This document shows, in pieces, positions 35,056-47,600 of a stretch of DNA of 64,000 nt; positions within the stretch are counted from its first letter, which is position 1, and each line of letters begins with the position of its first letter. Origin of the DNA: Meandrina meandrites (Eukaryota > Cnidaria > Anthozoa > Scleractinia > Meandrinidae); NCBI GenBank assembly GCA_963693305.1, contig OY855905.1, positions 28,602,937 to 28,666,936 on the forward strand, in the 5' to 3' direction. Under the pieces are notes generated by a model. It made no database searches. It saw only the letters and a program-made list of their open reading frames with translations, and was not told where the DNA came from. The position numbers and the translations under genes are program-made.

Positions 35056-38000
35056 TTCTCAATTGAAACTCAAACTACATAGAAAACTGAGAATTAAAAT
35101 CGTAGAAATCTATGCCAATTAATCACATATCCAAACCATAGTCACTGTTCTGATTTCCTTTGTTTTAACTGGATGAATCATTGATGAACTTTAGAAGGTA
35201 TATACAGCCACAATTAGAATCGAAGCTTATAGCTTAAAAAGTATACTGAACTGAGTAATAAAAATTTCCGTCGTTGTTTTCTTAGTTTCTCAGATTTCAG
35301 CAGGAAAAGAAATATTGAACAGAAAACAATACGTCAGTTATTAGAGCAACTTGACACTCCACGAAACAAATGTGAATTTTGAAAATTCGCGTTAATGTTA
35401 GGTGGCTCACAATATTTTAGGAAGTCCCATCTTTTTCATCCCACTGCATTGACAAACAACTTCTAGTTTTGATATTATAAACTGACGTTGATGGTTTTCA
35501 TCTGAAGTCATCAAATTAAAATTTTTACAAAGCTATTCCCTTTTCACATATTCTGACAAAAAAAAAGAAATAACGTCTACGAAACATCTGGTATCGATGC
35601 AGTGCTTTGTTTTGGAGAAAGTATTTTGAAATTTACGATGCCCAACCATCGCGCAAACTGTTATTTTTATGGTGTTTATCAATTTTCGGATATGATAATA
35701 ATTCATACACGATTTCTGAAAAGTTTCAAGTGAAAGCAATCTGCGTCACATATTGTTCAATTCTCTGGCCGCCATATTGGGTCCCAGAGGGACACTAACA
35801 TGGCTGCCGGCTGCATATAAACAATGCTGTAATTTTCTCAAAATTATTTTCGCAATTATTTTCAAGCTAATCGCTGCAAGTTTCCCATGTTCATATATTT
35901 TCGTTAAGTAGAAAAATTAGACACTTGTACCAATTTTTAAAAAAATTGTCAAAGGGCCACCTTAAATTTAGGAACAAAGTAGCAAAAAATTAAATACAGG
36001 AAAAACTAAAAAGTTTCGCTGCTATTGCTGTTGCTATGTCAACCAAATGGTAAATTAGTAAATACTTTTAAGATTTTTACTCACTGTTTCTTGTCAGTAT
36101 GGTCAGATTATCCGAGAGGCAATACCAATGCGAGAAGGTTTGAAGTTTCGTGAGCCACGAAAATTTCCAGACGCTTATTTCTATTATTTTAACCGAAACT
36201 TTAAATTACTTCCTTGTGCATAACCAATTTGAAAAATTTATTTCGACATTTTCTCTGTTCGGTATTTATTGTGATTTTTCTACCAAATTTCCACACAATT
36301 TCAATTTTCTGTTCGATTGTTCGAGTTGGGGTCTTTTCCTGCTGCATTCTCCTAAGTATTTTCTTTTATTTCATTGGTGTCTATTTCTTCCAAATGTATG
36401 CCTTATCTACCACGACCATCAGAAATCATTTTGTATTGGCCAAATCCGTTTCCATTTTGCCTTCAAGTAGTCCAACTATTAAAACATTAACAAATAATAT
36501 AATATCGAAGGCAATGTAAACTCACCATGACTGATGTCCTTTTTTTCTGATAGCAGATCAGTAATTACTTCACCATGGAACTGAAAAGAATAAAAAACAG
36601 TCACGAACATAGGCCGACGTAAAGATTTCCTAATTTATCACTGATAACAAGTCATGAATGCGAACTTCCCTTTAGTTTTGGATTGGTGATGTTGTGGGTT
36701 TTGTTTCCCATTGCCTAAAAATTGATACCGAAAATTATACGATTCTCAGCATGTTTCAACAAAGAAAGGCTCCCCTGCTACACAGAAATTGTAACAGAAT
36801 TTCTCGACATTTTAAGCAGTATTTTTTAATAAAAATTCATTTTGGCAATCATCATAACAAAAGTGGTTTCTGTACCAAAGCTGCAACCTGCAAAGGCACC
36901 CCTACTTTTCTTATAACAGAGACTAGAATTTGGTGGACCCATTTTTAGTGAACTATTTTGGGGGGGGTTACAGACGTCAAAATAAAACTATTCACAGTAA
37001 AGTTGGTTGCATACTTTACTTTTATAAATTGTGTCTACCAATTACTCGGCCTACCACAAAGCTTCAGTCCTTCTACCAAAGGCATACTTTTTCAAGGTAT
37101 CTAATATTAACAAAAACTCAGGGGTTCCATCAAACTTCCCCCTCCTCCCCCCCACCCACAGCCCCTTCCTTGTTCGACGGGTTGTACGTCCGGGAGTTGT
37201 TATCGTTGCATTCAACAGAGATTTTGTTATAAATCGTCCTTTAATTCGTTGCTCTTTTTAACTGTTGCCTGCGTAATTAAGGTAATTCATTTTCTACGTA
37301 CAGATTGTAACAGTGCGTTTAACACCTACCATTGACGGATCTCATTCTCCGTGTTATGTCGTTTGTGTCGGGGACTTCAGAATGATCTTTCAGTCTTCGT
37401 CAAAGCTGCCCAGTTTGCATTGACTACGTCAATTTCCTCATAAAACAAAATCAGAAAATGACGTTAGTGACTTAAACATAACGGAAGAGATCTGCTTATG
37501 TACTACAAGCAATAACAAGCACAGGTCTACGTCGCGCTTATAAACTGAAACTTTAGTTTGGTGTCCGTTTAGCAAACAGGAGGAAGACAACAGGTTCCGT
37601 TGTTTCGTTTGTCCTTTTTGCTAATAAGTAAATCGTTTTCTTCTGTGACATGCATGTGTGGTGTGGGAATACTCAGTGCGTTTATAAAATAACAAGAAGA
37701 AGAACAGGAAGAAAAATACACCGATTGTGACTGAATCAACAGTGGTTTCTATATAATTTCACCAACCTGTGAAACATCGCAGTGAGATGTAACATCCACA
37801 TTCAGGTTCATGAAGAAAGTTTGACTGAGCCTCTAGGATTGAACACGTGTATTTTGCATTTGCGCCAAATCATCATTTTCGGTTGAATATATCGTTTTTT
37901 CGGCGCATTCGATAACTGCATGGCAATGGAACATATCTTCGTTCTCGTATTTACATCACAGCTTTTATTCTGCAGGCTTGTCGCGAAGTTTTTCCTCCTT

Positions 38001-38260
38001 GAAGACATAAAGGCAGCAAGAATCAACGCACAACGGCAAACTAAACTTGTGATGAATAATTATTAGGGTCAGCACGCGTTTTTGGAATAATTTGCATTGT
38101 AAATTTGTAACAGAGATTATTTGCACGCCAAACACAGTCGTATTTGGACGTCGTATTTTGGAGTCATATTTTGACAAATTTATAAAATCGTGTAATGTAT
38201 AGACTTAAAATAGCTTTTATAAAGGTCAGCAGCCATTATGGGACGAGTGATTATTAGAAA
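35056..38260. other. AT-rich intergenic sequence
   Basis: Open frames such as 36150-36470 and 36214-36519 overlap in different frames and are hydrophobic only because of T-rich sequence. No gene is supported here. Confidence 0.35.
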
Positions 38261-38388
38261 GAGGAGAGGAGAGGAGAGGAGAGGAGAGGAGAGGAGAGGA
38301 GAGGAGAGGAGAGGAGAGGAGAGGAGAGGAGAGGAGAGGAGAGGAGAGGAGAGGAGAGGAGAGGAGAGGAGAGGAGAGGAGAGGAGAG
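38261..38388 (+). repeat. (GAGGA)n microsatellite
   Basis: About 25 uninterrupted copies of the pentamer gagga span 128 bp. The frames open through it on both strands (RGEER-type and LLSSP-type) are artefacts of the repeat. Confidence 0.95.
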
Positions 38389-38698
38389 CTCGCTCTTGTC
38401 CTCTTTGCCGTTTTACTGGGACGGGAGAGCCTGGTCACAATTTACCTTGGCATTTTTAAACAGTTCAAGATTAGTTTTATTTTTCGGTACTTCAAAGCGG
38501 CCGTCTCAGACTACCTCATAAAATAAAAATCAGATAAAGCAGCAAACTGACATTGATATGAAAAAGTGCTGGCGGAAACTAAACAAACACAAACCGGCCA
38601 TCGTATAAAACTGTGCAAAAAAAGGAAACAGGATGATTATTTTACACTGAATGATGTTTGGCGTTGTGAATATACAGTTAACATTGACATAGCCTAAA

Positions 38699-41600
38699 AT
38701 GAGTTCAAGGAAAGTGTTCTTAGTATCACTAATCTTTATATGGAGACTAGCGAACACTTTTGGAAACAGAAAGATAGGTAAGCAGTATTAAACAAGCCGC
38801 TATTTCCCCTATTCTGCCTATTCTCTTCATACAATACAGGGCAGGTAAAGCACCGTCCCTTAAACTTTGGTTTAGTTAACATAATTAAAATGACTTAAAA
38901 GGATTTTTGCGATCATAAACGTTGTTCGTATACTTACTTCTAGAAAACGTAGCTCTAAAAAAACTAAGAAGGTTAACACTGAAAACAAAAAATTGCCATC
39001 GATAGAAATGGTTATTCACAAAATAAAAGTTTTCCGGCACTAAAGCCGTCAGACTTTTTGTTCGGGTCGTATTTGAACACAGCGATGTTAGTTTAATTTG
39101 ATTCTTCTCCATCTTGTAATTTCCTTCTCAGTACGTTGACTTTTGCACGTATATATCTTTTATGGCCTTTTTAGTGGAGTGATTTTCATTTTCTTCTATA
39201 AATAATTTAGGCAGTGAAGCTAATGGTGCTTCAAAAGGAGACTTCGATTTTAACTCTTTTACGGACTTTACTATACAGATGAAAAATTGACTAAAAAAGT
39301 CCATTTTGTTCATTTTTGCTCACAAAAATACCGTGCCAAGCAAATTCACCTGCAGTTTCTAACAGTGGATAACGAGCGTGTACATTTCCTCGACGGAAGC
39401 GAACACTCAAATACGTCTGACCGTACGTCAACGGCGAGATTACTTTCTAGACGAAAACGAAAAACATTAAATTTTACAATTAATTTTTTATTTTGAACCA
39501 TAAAATATTTCGCCATTTGTGTTTCCTGATTTCTGCCTTAGCAATCAAGCTTTCACCGACCAGTCCTGTTGCATTTAAACTTGACTGAGTAATTGGTTGG
39601 CCTGTGCTCGGAAAATCAATTCAATTTAATTCGCTTATGGTTATTAATTCATTGCGTTTACACAGACAATGAAAATACTTCACTGTGGCTGAGTGAGCTC
39701 CGCATTATGATTATGATTTGACTTTCATTGCTATATAATGATGTGTTACTATGGACTAACACTTATGACGAATGTGTCAAGACATTAAAACAGCTTCTTC
39801 TCCGACATCAAAAAGCTGTCAAGCAGTTAAAACTCACTTGTTATCAAAAAACAATCAAACTGAGAAGAAAAATTAAATTTTTGAGGCTAGAGATTCAACT
39901 ATCGATGTGTTCTCATCCACAGTTGTGCATAAGGACCCATAAGCTGGAAAAGACCTCTACGAAAACTAGGACACGCTGTTATTGCGTTTGAACAGAGCCT
40001 CAGTTACCAATCAAATGCAAAGAAAGCACAACTTTTGTCAATCCATCAAAAGCAACGCCAAATCCAACTGTGGATATGTTGCGAGTCGTGTTTTGCTTCG
40101 AGTCCTGATTGTTTTATTATTTGCATCTGTTCGACCGGGGGGGGAGGGGGGGAGGGGGTTGTTGTAACCTTAGTTCGATACTTTGTTGCGTTTTGTTATT
40201 TGTCATGTTGGGTAGCCTGTAAACCCAATGGGCTTGGCGGCCGCGTCTTTAGAGCACGAGGAAACAGTCGCCATGCTTTGCAGATTTGTAGTTTGGATTT
40301 TTCGGGGAAAATCTCCAACATAATGTAAGTTCTCGAGAAATCTTCAGTTTAAGACTTTACAGGTTTACTTATTGTTCAATAATATTTGATTTTTTAGCGA
40401 ATCGTAACCCTTTGTAAGCGATCTCGATGGTTGGATAAATTTTGTGGATTTGTGGAATTTACGACTACATTTCATTCGATTATGAGCCGGGATAAAGTTG
40501 ATGGAAGCGAAATGGAGAGGAATTTACATGGCGACGAGAATGTGGATATGGAATTGTGTTCTCAAGTGATACCTGGTGATTCAAATGCTCAGGATGCCGA
40601 AAAGGCGGAAGATTTAAATCCTGTTGCGAGAATGAGAAAGGTGAATACCAAGGACCGTGAAGATGTTGAAGCCGAGGATATTTACCACGCTAGGCGCTCG
40701 CTTGGAGGCTATCTGGCTCGTGTAAGTACTGTCATGAATCAAGTTAAAGTCAGTATTGCCGAGTCTCGAGAATGTGAGGAGGTTCGTGTAGCTGTGAAGA
40801 ACCTCGAGCATGCATGGGATTGTTATTGTGAAGTTTATCAGAATTATGTCCTTAAGAACTTGCCTGTTCAGGAATTTGAGCGTGTTGAACAGTGTTACAG
40901 TAAGATTTATGACGATTATTCTCAATGTGTGAAGGCAGCCGAAGATCATTTACGCCCAAAATTATGTCATTCTTCGAAGAATAGTGTAAAATCTTCTGAT
41001 GAGGTGCCTAAACTGTCACCGATAACCTCAACTAGATCAAAGTCGACAAGTTCTTCGAGATCTTCGAAACTGAAAGAAAGGAAGAGAAATGTAGAATTAA
41101 CGAAGCTCATGGCTGAACAGGCATTAGAGTTAGCACATTATGAAGCAGAAACGGAGAAAAGGAAAATTGATATTGAGATGCAAAAACAGAAAATTGCTAA
41201 ACAGATGAGATTTGAGGCTCTGTTAGAAGAGAAAGAGGTAGATTTGTTAGCTGAAGAGGATGATGAGAATGCATCTATTCGGGAGAGTTTCATTACAAAA
41301 AGTGAGTTAGACCCTACACTCCCTCTTCAGCGTCCTCTCCCAAAAGAGGAGCAGACAGCAAGTTGGGTGGCAAAGTGTTACCAGGCCAGTACCAAAAGGC
41401 CACCGAATGGTGAGGCTACTTCATTTGTCCCACATTCAAAGAGAGACACAAAGAAGAACTTTAGACCGCCTGGGAACTTACAACCTAACAACACCCCATT
41501 GAACGAGAATGTTGCTATGACTAATGGTCTTGATGGAACAACCGATGAAAGAATAACTGACACACCAGGAAATTCTCAGGCAGTGTTGTTAAGAGTCACA

Positions 41601-44600
41601 ACACTTCAAGCAATGCAACCGGTGAAGTTTAACGGAAATGCAGCGGACTTTCCAGTTTTCAGGAGAAGGATTCGGGATAACTTGGAAGATGGGCTATTAT
41701 CTGATGCTCAGAAGATTGAATTCCTGCCCAAGTTTGTGTCAGGAGAAGCATATGAAGTGGTAGAAAGATCTGCCGGATGCTCGTATGGAGATATTGTTGC
41801 AAATCTAGAGGATCGCTATGGCCAACCAGCTGCAGTCGCTGCTGCCTGCATTGAAAAGCTGACAGTGGGTCCAAAACTGGGAAACAGAGATTTCAGTGGC
41901 CTACGTAATTTTGCAGAACATCTTCAGTGTGCTACCAAACGGTTAGAAGGAGACTACGAACGTGAAGCAAGCACCACCGCAAATATGAAGCTCATCGCTG
42001 GAAGATTGCCTGACTACTTGATCAACAAGTGGGCAGACGTGTCTTACTCTATTAGAGAAAGGGGAAACACCCCCGGTTTGAATGATCTCGCCCAGTTTGT
42101 CAAGCGACAAGCTGCAATCAAGAATGACCCAGGATACGCAGGTGTCGTTACCATGCCAACTGCTGAGACAAAGGGAAACAGAAAGAAACCATTCAACAAA
42201 ACACATGCTCCTCCGAATGCAAGACAGACCTCCGCCTTTGCTACCGACATTGCTGCGAAGGGAACTGGCAGAGGGTCAGGAACAGAGAATGGGCAAAGGA
42301 AGTCTTTACCAGGTTTACAGAACTGTTTGTGCTGCTCAGGATCACACGAACTAGCCTCATGCGTCGAGTTTCAGAAAAAAGATTTGCAAGCCCGCTGGGA
42401 CATTGTGAAAAACCATAGGTTGTGCCACGTCTGTATGAGACCTGGACATCATAGAAACAGGTGTGACTCACAAAAGTTCTGTAGGTGTGGAAGCGACAAA
42501 CGACATCACAACCTTCTTCACAATCCCACAAAGAGAGACACTGAAAGAGGCAACCAAGCCTGCAGAGAGGAACCAGTACCAGTGGCAACTCCTCCAACAC
42601 AAGTGCAAGGAGAGCAGCCAAGGGCAGCTGAACAAAGGAGTACAGTGCAGTATGCAACTCTGACAGAGCCGACCAGAATGAAGACTGTGCTCCTTCATGT
42701 GATACCTGTGAAAATCTCATCATTGGATGGGAAGTTCATCACAACGTATGGATTGTTAGACAATGGCTCACGTGGAACCATGATCAGTTCTGATGTTGCC
42801 AAGGAACTAGGCTTGAAAGGACAAAAGGAAATGGTATCTGTAAGCACACTTTTACAGCGAGAAGATGAAGAGTTTGAAGTGGTAGAATTTCAGTTGCAAT
42901 CTGCTAGTGGAGAAGGGGAAGTCATCACCGTTGAAGAAGGACTTGTATCAGAGAAGTTCAATATCGCAGAGAAGTGCCTTCCGGAAGATATTGACAGGAG
43001 TTCACACCCCCACCTAGTGGACATTGAAATACCCGAAGTAAAATTAAAGAAGGTGTCAGTGCTTATTGGAAAAGATGTCAGTGAGGCACATGAAGTCTTT
43101 GAAGTGCGAAAGTCAAAAAGGCCTGATAGCCAACTGCAGGCTCAGCGAGGCCCATTGGGTTGGGTCATTACAGGAACAATTGTTGGCTCACAGAACCATA
43201 GGGACATTTCTGTGAACTTTGTCACGTGTGATAAGAAGCTACATGATCAGGTGGAGAATTTCTGGAAGGTAGAAGGGTTTGGAACGAGGAGCACATTGAA
43301 ACCTGGAAATGAAGTAGAGGCAGATCGTAGTCATCGAGACCTTAACTTGTCCAGAGAAGATATGCGAGCAGTAGCCATCCTAGAGAAAACAACAAAGCTT
43401 ACCACTGATCAGCACTATGAGACGGGGCTGATGTGGAGAAGAGATGATGTTCAGCTACCGAGCAACCGCAGGGAAGCAGAAAGAAGATTGCAGAGCTTGA
43501 AACGAAAATTCCACAGAGATCCTAGCCTTGAAGAGAAATACCGTGCTACCATGGATGACTACATAGCCAAGGGATATGCCCGAAAGTTGACAGAAGAAGA
43601 AGTTTCCAAATCAAGTTCCAGAACCTGGTATCTTCCCCATTTTGCGGTCACTAGCAGCAGTAAACCCAATAAAGTCAGGATAGTCTTCGATGCAGCTGCA
43701 GAACATGAAGGAACGTCCCTGAATAAGAACTTGTTACAGGGTCCCGATTACACAAACAGTCTAGTTGGGGTCTTGTTGAGATTTCGCGAAGAAAATGTTG
43801 CCCTAGTAGGGGACATTGAGAGTATGTTCCACCAGGTAAAAGTGCGCCCAGAGGACCAAGATTCACTGAGATTCCTTTGGTGGAGTGAAAGCGTAGATGA
43901 AACCCCCCAAGAGTACGCAATGACGGTGCACATATTTGGTGCGGCAGACTCACCCTGTTCAGCAAATTCAGCCCTATTGAGAACTGCGGACGACAATGAA
44001 AGAAGTTTCGATGCCGTGACGATAGAAACTCTCAGACAGAACTTCTATGTTGATGATCTGCTAAAATTCATGCCAACACCAGAAAGCACAATCAAGCTAA
44101 TGGAGCAGTTGATCGAACTTTGTGCAAAGGGTGGTTTTAATTTGACGAAATTTGTAAGCAGCGACCGCAAGGTTTGGGCTGCAATACCTCTTGCAAAGAG
44201 AGCTGACCCCTCCCTAGACGTCAACCTTGATGAGTTACCCGTCGATAGAGCACTTGGAGTGAGATGGTACATAGAATCAGACACTTTTGGGTTCAAGGTC
44301 CTAGAATTGGGGAGGAGTGACACCATGAGAGGAGTTCTGTCGACCATTTGTTCGGTCTTCGACCCATTGAACCTCGCTGCCCCGGTGATGTTGCCAGCCA
44401 AGCAAATCATGCAAGAATTGTGGAGAATGAAAAAGACGTGGGATCAACCCCTTGATGGAGAACTTCTCCAAAGATGGCTACTGTGGAAGAATAACTTACC
44501 TCTCCTGGCCAATGTGGAAGTTCCCAGATGTTACTTCAGTCGTTGTGACCATGAGGGAGCTACACTACAACTTCATCACTTCTGTGACGCATCCGAAGTT

Positions 44601-47600
44601 GGATACGGTACCTCATCGTACCTCAGAATTACCTACCCTGATGGAACTGTAGAGTGTGCATTCGTCATGGGAAAATCAAGGAATGCCCCCATCAAACCAG
44701 TAAGCATTCCCCGACTTGAACTGCAGGGAGCTCTTTTAGCAGCACGTGTTGATTTTGCAGTACGAAAAGAATTGAACTTTGAATTTGAGCGAGTGGTTTT
44801 TTGGACAGATTCAATGATCACTCTGAACTATATCTACAATGAGAACCGGCGATTTCAAATGTATGTAGCAAATCGAATTGCAGAGATTAGGGACCTCACA
44901 GTCCCAGAACAATGGAGACATTGTCCAGGCAAGCTAAACCCCGCTGATGACGTCAGTCGAGGCCTTGAGATGAATGATTTTCTGAAGAATGAGCGTTGGC
45001 TGAAGGGCCCGTCCTTCCTGTGGAAAAGTGAGGAACAATGGCCGGACCGCAAGTATGAGGTGGCGATAGAGAAGCTTGAGATAAAGAAGGAGGTGTATCT
45101 GACCACAGTTGTCCCGACAGCACCGCTGAATGGTCTTCTGACCCGATTTTCTAGCTGGATCACTCTCCTTCGCACAGTTGCCTGGTTACTAAAATTTCTG
45201 CAGTGGATCAAGTGGTTCTCAGGAAAGAAAAAAGAAGAGTCAAGTACGCACGAGATTCCACGGTGTATCAGCCAAGAGGAGCTTGAGAAATCAAAGAGAG
45301 AAGTGGTCACGCTGGTTCAGAAGGGAGCCTTTCCGCAAGAGGTAAAGGATCTCAGAGCCGGACGACAAGTGAAGGTGTCAAGCAACATTGTGAAGCTTAA
45401 GCCAGTGATCATGAGTGATGGTGTCTTGAGAGTTGGTGGTAGGATTTCAAAAGCACCCATTTCCCCTGATGCTATGAACCCTATGATCTTGCCTAAAAAT
45501 CATCACATTACCACCATCCTGATACGCTATGTACACGAGAGAAATGGACATTGCGGAGTCGAACAAGTTTTGTCCCTTCTCCGGGAGCAGTTCTGGGTGG
45601 TAAAGGGAAGAGCAGCTGTAAAAGAGGTAATTGGGAGGTGCATATCATGCAAGAAACGAATGGCGCCAAGAATGAGTCAAGCAATGGCAGAATTACCAAA
45701 GATTAGGTTGACGCCCTACGAGCCACCATTTACATATTCGGGAGTGGACTATTTTGGCCCATTTTATGTGAAGAGAGGTAGAGGAAAGGTTGCAGAGAAG
45801 CGATGGGGCGCTATATTCGTATGCATGAATTCTCGAGCCGTGCATCTTGAAGTCGCAAGATCACTAGAAACGGATGATTTCATCTTGTTGTTGATGAGAT
45901 TTCTTAATAGAAGGGGTCATGTCAAGGAGCTTCGGTCGGACAATGGAACAAACTTCGTTGGGGCCGATCGGGAAATTAAAGAGGCTATTGAACGGATCGA
46001 CACTAAGAAAGTGGGTGGAGAGTTGATGCAGCGTGGCTGTAAGTGGGTGTTTCACCCTCCGGGAGCGTCCCACATGTCCGGAGTTTGGGAAAGACTTGTA
46101 AAATCAGTGAAGAGGAGTTTGAAGGCTATCCTTGGTAAAGATCTCATCAATGAAGAAGTTCTCCAAACAGTGTAAGAGGCTCATCGCCAACTCCAGGCCA
46201 TTGACAAGGAACTCCTCGACCCCAGATGACGATGAGCCTCTTACACCTGGTCATTTCCTGAACATTCGTCCCACGGCGAATCTACCCCCAGAAATGGTTG
46301 ACGATAGCGACAAATTTAGCCGAAAGCGATGGCGCCAGGCGCAGATTCTCGCTAATCATTATTGGAAGCGTTGGCTCAGGGAATACATTCCCTCTTTGCA
46401 AGAACGCCAGAAGTGGCACAAGACACATAAGAATTTGGCAGTTGGCGAGTTAGTTCTTATTGCTGACGACAATGTTCCAAGAAACCAGTGGCCCATCGGA
46501 CGGGTGATCCATGTGTTTCCTGGACCAGACGGATTGGTTAGGAGTGCGGAAGTGAAAGCCAAAGGTTCGACCTACAAACGGCCAATCACGAAGATTTGTT
46601 TGCTTGAAGGATCAAGTTCTGAAGAAGCACCGTGAACTGTGAGACTGACACGAGATTATTGACTATGGACTATGAACTTGCCCTTAACATGTGCGTTCAT
46701 GGGGGGCGGAATGTTGTAACCTTAGTTCGATACTTTGTTGCGTTTTGTTATTTGTCATGTTGGGTAGCCTGTAAACCCAATGGGCTTGGCGGCCGCGTCT
46801 TTAGAGCACGAGGAAACAGTCGCCATGCTTTGTAGATTTGTAGTTTGGATTTTTCGGGGAAAATCTCCAACATAATGTAAGTTCTCGAGAAATCTTCAGT
46901 TTAAGACTTTACAGGTTTACTTATTGTTCAATAATATTTGATTTTTTAGCGAATCGTAACCCTTTGTAAGCGATCTCGATGGTTGGATAAATTTTGTGGA
47001 TTTGTGGAATTTACGACTACAGGGGTCATTCCCATATATGGGTTATATAGGTATGTGCCGCAGATAGGGTATGGTTTTTGAGGTTCTCGGTCCCAAAATA
47101 GGGTACTGTTTTTGCTCCTAGGCATTTTGTTCCCGGTGTCATGATCCTCAGATAGGGTAAGATAAACGCCCAGCTAAACGAAAAAAGGTCTGTTAAAACT
47201 GAACTATCGATTCAAGTATTAGAAAGCGATTTTAGCCGTTATTTGGTCGTCACGGAACGCTTCTCCTCCCCCTGAATAGGGTGTCATTTTTCGGGATTGG
47301 GCCATAAAAAGGGTATCAAGTTTCGTTTGCTTTATCCTCAAATAGGGTCAGGTTTCAAGAACCTTCGCGGCACACCCATATCCGAAATGTATGGGAGTAC
47401 CCCCACTGGACTTGTTTAGAAAGATATTATTTTGGTTTTTTGACAGTGGCTAAAAGATTGAAATAAGATAAAGATGAAATGTTCAGTAGTCACGAGCGTG
47501 GGACAACGAAAAAATCTGGGTCCCCGATGGGAATCGAACCTAAAGCCGTCCCAGATACCGGTTGGGCGCTCTAACCACTGAGCTACGAAAGACGCTTGGT

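Larger units (their letters stand above)
40160..47021 (+). mobile_element. BEL/Pao LTR retrotransposon, nearly intact
   Basis: It is bounded by two 310-bp direct LTRs that begin TGTTGTAACC and end GACTACA, with a GGGGT duplication on each side (40155-40159, 47022-47026). The LTRs differ at one base (C at 40281, T at 46833), which points to a recent insertion. It encodes one long Gag-Pol frame and a frameshifted C-terminal piece. It lies in sense orientation within the intron of the fourth TSP1-PAN gene. Confidence 0.95.
40139..47405. mobile_element. MITE of the 'atagggt' family, copy B, interrupted by the BEL element
   Basis: After the right LTR the sequence continues with ggggtcattcccatatatgg, several 'atagggta' words and ends gcggcacacccatatccgaa followed by atgtatgggagtacccc. 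The last 40 bp are the inverse of the beginning (cccatatatgggtt ... tatgtgccgc). The G-run just left of the BEL element (40139-40159) is the expected left end. The BEL therefore inserted near one end of this older element. Confidence 0.6.

Noticed and set aside
36150..36519. Two overlapping hydrophobic frames of about 100 codons
   Set aside because: Hydrophobicity arises from T-rich sequence; no splice-compatible neighbours or known motif.
38226..38459. RGEER and LLSSP repeat frames
   Set aside because: They are translations of the GAGGA pentamer microsatellite.
40614..46562. Many minus-strand frames within the BEL element
   Set aside because: They are shadows of the long Gag-Pol frame; none has a domain.
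47521..47590. tRNA gene on the minus strand
   Set aside because: A and B boxes are present but the acceptor stem does not pair, the anticodon stem has a mismatch and the base before the anticodon is not T; a tRNA-derived SINE fits better.
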